A DNA stretch of 32,703 bases from Hydrogenophilales bacterium RIFOXYD1_FULL_62_11 (GTDB lineage: Bacteria > Pseudomonadota > Gammaproteobacteria > Burkholderiales > Thiobacillaceae). Below the pieces are notes generated by a model, which did not search any database, had not been told where the DNA came from, and was given only the letters and a program-made list of their open reading frames with translations. The stretch lies in contig MGZO01000073.1 of the NCBI GenBank assembly GCA_001802655.1, forward strand, positions 28,818-61,520, given 5' to 3'. This document shows, piece by piece, positions 31,573 to 32,703 of the stretch. Position 1 is the first letter of the stretch. Each line of letters opens with the position of its first letter. Both the position numbers and the translations under genes were made by a program.

Positions 31573-32703
31573 ACGACGATATTCACCAGACGACCCGGCA
31601 CCACCACCACCTTCTTCGGCGGCTGGCCTTCGAGATATTTTTGGACCGACTCGCTGGCCAGCGCGGCGGCTTCGATGTGGGCCTTGTCGGCATTCGCGGC
31701 GACGCGGATCTGCCCACGCAGTTTGCCGTTCACTTGCAGCATCAGTTCGATTTCATCCTGCACCAGGGCAGATGCGTCTACGGTCGGCCAGATCATGACC
31801 GCACCCGGCCTGAGTTCGGCATAGAGCGCTTCGGCAATGTGCGGCACCATCGGTGCGAGCAGGGCGGCGGCGGCTTCCAGCACTTCCTGCCGCACGCTGC
31901 ACGTGGTGGCGTCGTCGCCTTCCAGTTTGGCCAGCGCGTTCATCAGTTCCATCACCGCTGCAATCGCGGTATTGAATTGCTTGCGGCGCTCGATGTCGTC
32001 GCTGACTTTCTGGATGGTCTGGTGCAGCTGGCGGCGCAGGTTTTTGGCCGCATCGCTCAACTCGCCTCCCGCGTAGGCGGCAACCGCGCCGGCCTGCAGG
32101 TGCTCATGGCCGGCCTTCCATAAGCGGCGCAGGAAACGGTGCGCGCCTTCGACCCCAGCATCCGACCATTCCAGGCTCTGTTCCGGCGGCGCGGCGAACA
32201 TGGTGAACAGGCGCGCGGTGTCGGCGCCGTACAGGTCGATCAGCGCCTGCGGGTCGACGCCGTTGTTCTTCGACTTCGACATCTTTTCGGTGCCGCCGAC
32301 GACGACCGGCGCGCCGTCCGTTTTGCACGTTGCAACGCCGTCGCGCAGTTCGACGTCGGCCGGGTTGAACCAGGTTTTTTTGCCGCTGGCGTCTTCGCGG
32401 TAATAGGTGTCGGCGATCACCATGCCTTGCGTCAGCAGGTTGACGAAGGGCTCGTCGCTCGTCACCAGACCCTCGTCGCGCATCAGCTTGTGGAAGAAGC
32501 GCGCATACAGCAGGTGCAGGATGGCGTGCTCGATGCCGCCGATGTACTGGTCGACCGGCAGCCATTTGTTCGCCCGCGCATCGAGCATGCCGCCGTCGAA
32601 ATCGGGGCAGGCGTAGCGCGCGTAGTACCACGACGACTCGACGAAGGTGTCCATCGTGTCGGTCTCGCGCCGCGCCGGTGCGCCGCATTTGGGGCAGGTG
32701 CAG
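31569..32703 (-). CDS. leuS: leucyl-tRNA synthetase, C-terminal part (truncated by window edge)
   Basis: LeuS charges tRNA(Leu). The gene enters from the right edge, so only the C-terminal 377 residues are visible. They include a cysteine-rich knot (CTCPKCGAPARRETDTMDTF), SSWYYARYACPDFDGG, the catalytic KMSKS motif (GGTEKMSKSKNNGVDP), the anticodon-binding helices, and the closing domain ending LEGQPPKKVVVVPGRLVNIV. An internal ATG at 32654 is not the start. It opens the tightly packed operon that continues through lptE to rng. Confidence 0.97.
   Translation of the reverse strand, partial: CTCPKCGAPARRETDTMDTFVESSWYYARYACPDFDGGMLDARANKWLPVDQYIGGIEHAILHLLYARFFHKLMRDEGLVTSDEPFVNLLTQGMVIADTYYREDASGKKTWFNPADVELRDGVATCKTDGAPVVVGGTEKMSKSKNNGVDPQALIDLYGADTARLFTMFAAPPEQSLEWSDAGVEGAHRFLRRLWKAGHEHLQAGAVAAYAGGELSDAAKNLRRQLHQTIQKVSDDIERRKQFNTAIAAVMELMNALAKLEGDDATTCSVRQEVLEAAAALLAPMVPHIAEALYAELRPGAVMIWPTVDASALVQDEIELMLQVNGKLRGQIRVAANADKAHIEAAALASESVQKYLEGQPPKKVVVVPGRLVNIVV

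Overview
The window looks like a chromosomal segment of a GC-rich betaproteobacterium, probably of the Nitrosomonadales type (Thiobacillus, Sulfuricella or Gallionella relatives). This rests on an exosortase/PEP-CTERM system, diheme cytochrome c4 beside system II cytochrome c maturation genes, the collinear leuS-lptE-holA-proA-nadD-rsfS-rlmH-maf-rng block and a split P protein in the glycine cleavage system. The genus is inference. No rRNA, tRNA, CRISPR array, insertion sequence or phage gene was seen.

Left part, about 1-5.5 kb, accessory: the C-terminal end of a TPR protein of the PrsT type, a class I methyltransferase, a PEP-CTERM protein, and a three-gene cassette read on the minus strand. 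The cassette encodes a FeeM-like N-acyl amino acid synthase, an E1/ThiF-like adenylyltransferase and an Acg-like nitroreductase. Both the PEP-CTERM gene and the cassette are preceded by matches to sigma54 (-24/-12) promoters with exact GG-N10-GC spacing. The cassette is the best candidate here for an undescribed system.

Central part, about 5.5-16.4 kb: hemB and engB on the minus strand; cytochrome c4, ccsB (ResB), ccsA and a TlpA-like thioredoxin on the plus strand; then aroQ-accB-accC-prmA and a zinc-ribbon membrane protein. Between hemB and engB lies a run of four hairpins ending in a strong plus-strand terminator. It reads as a small RNA with an anti-Shine-Dalgarno loop (UCUCCUCCC). A diverged copy of the first 12 codons of accC sits upstream of the real accC start.

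Right part, about 16.4-32.7 kb: a tandem glycine riboswitch controls gcvT-gcvH-gcvPA, then a DUF3144 gene, tpx, gcvPB and dgkA. A compact FimV-like protein and a 55-codon unexplained reading frame follow. On the minus strand run an AlkA-like glycosylase, and a tightly packed operon entering from the right edge: leuS (partial), lptE, holA, proA, nadD, rsfS, rlmH, maf and rng. Several intergenic gaps carry foldback repeats of three families (GGTGAACGG, CAGGATTCAGGGG and CGCGAAGTTCGCG types).
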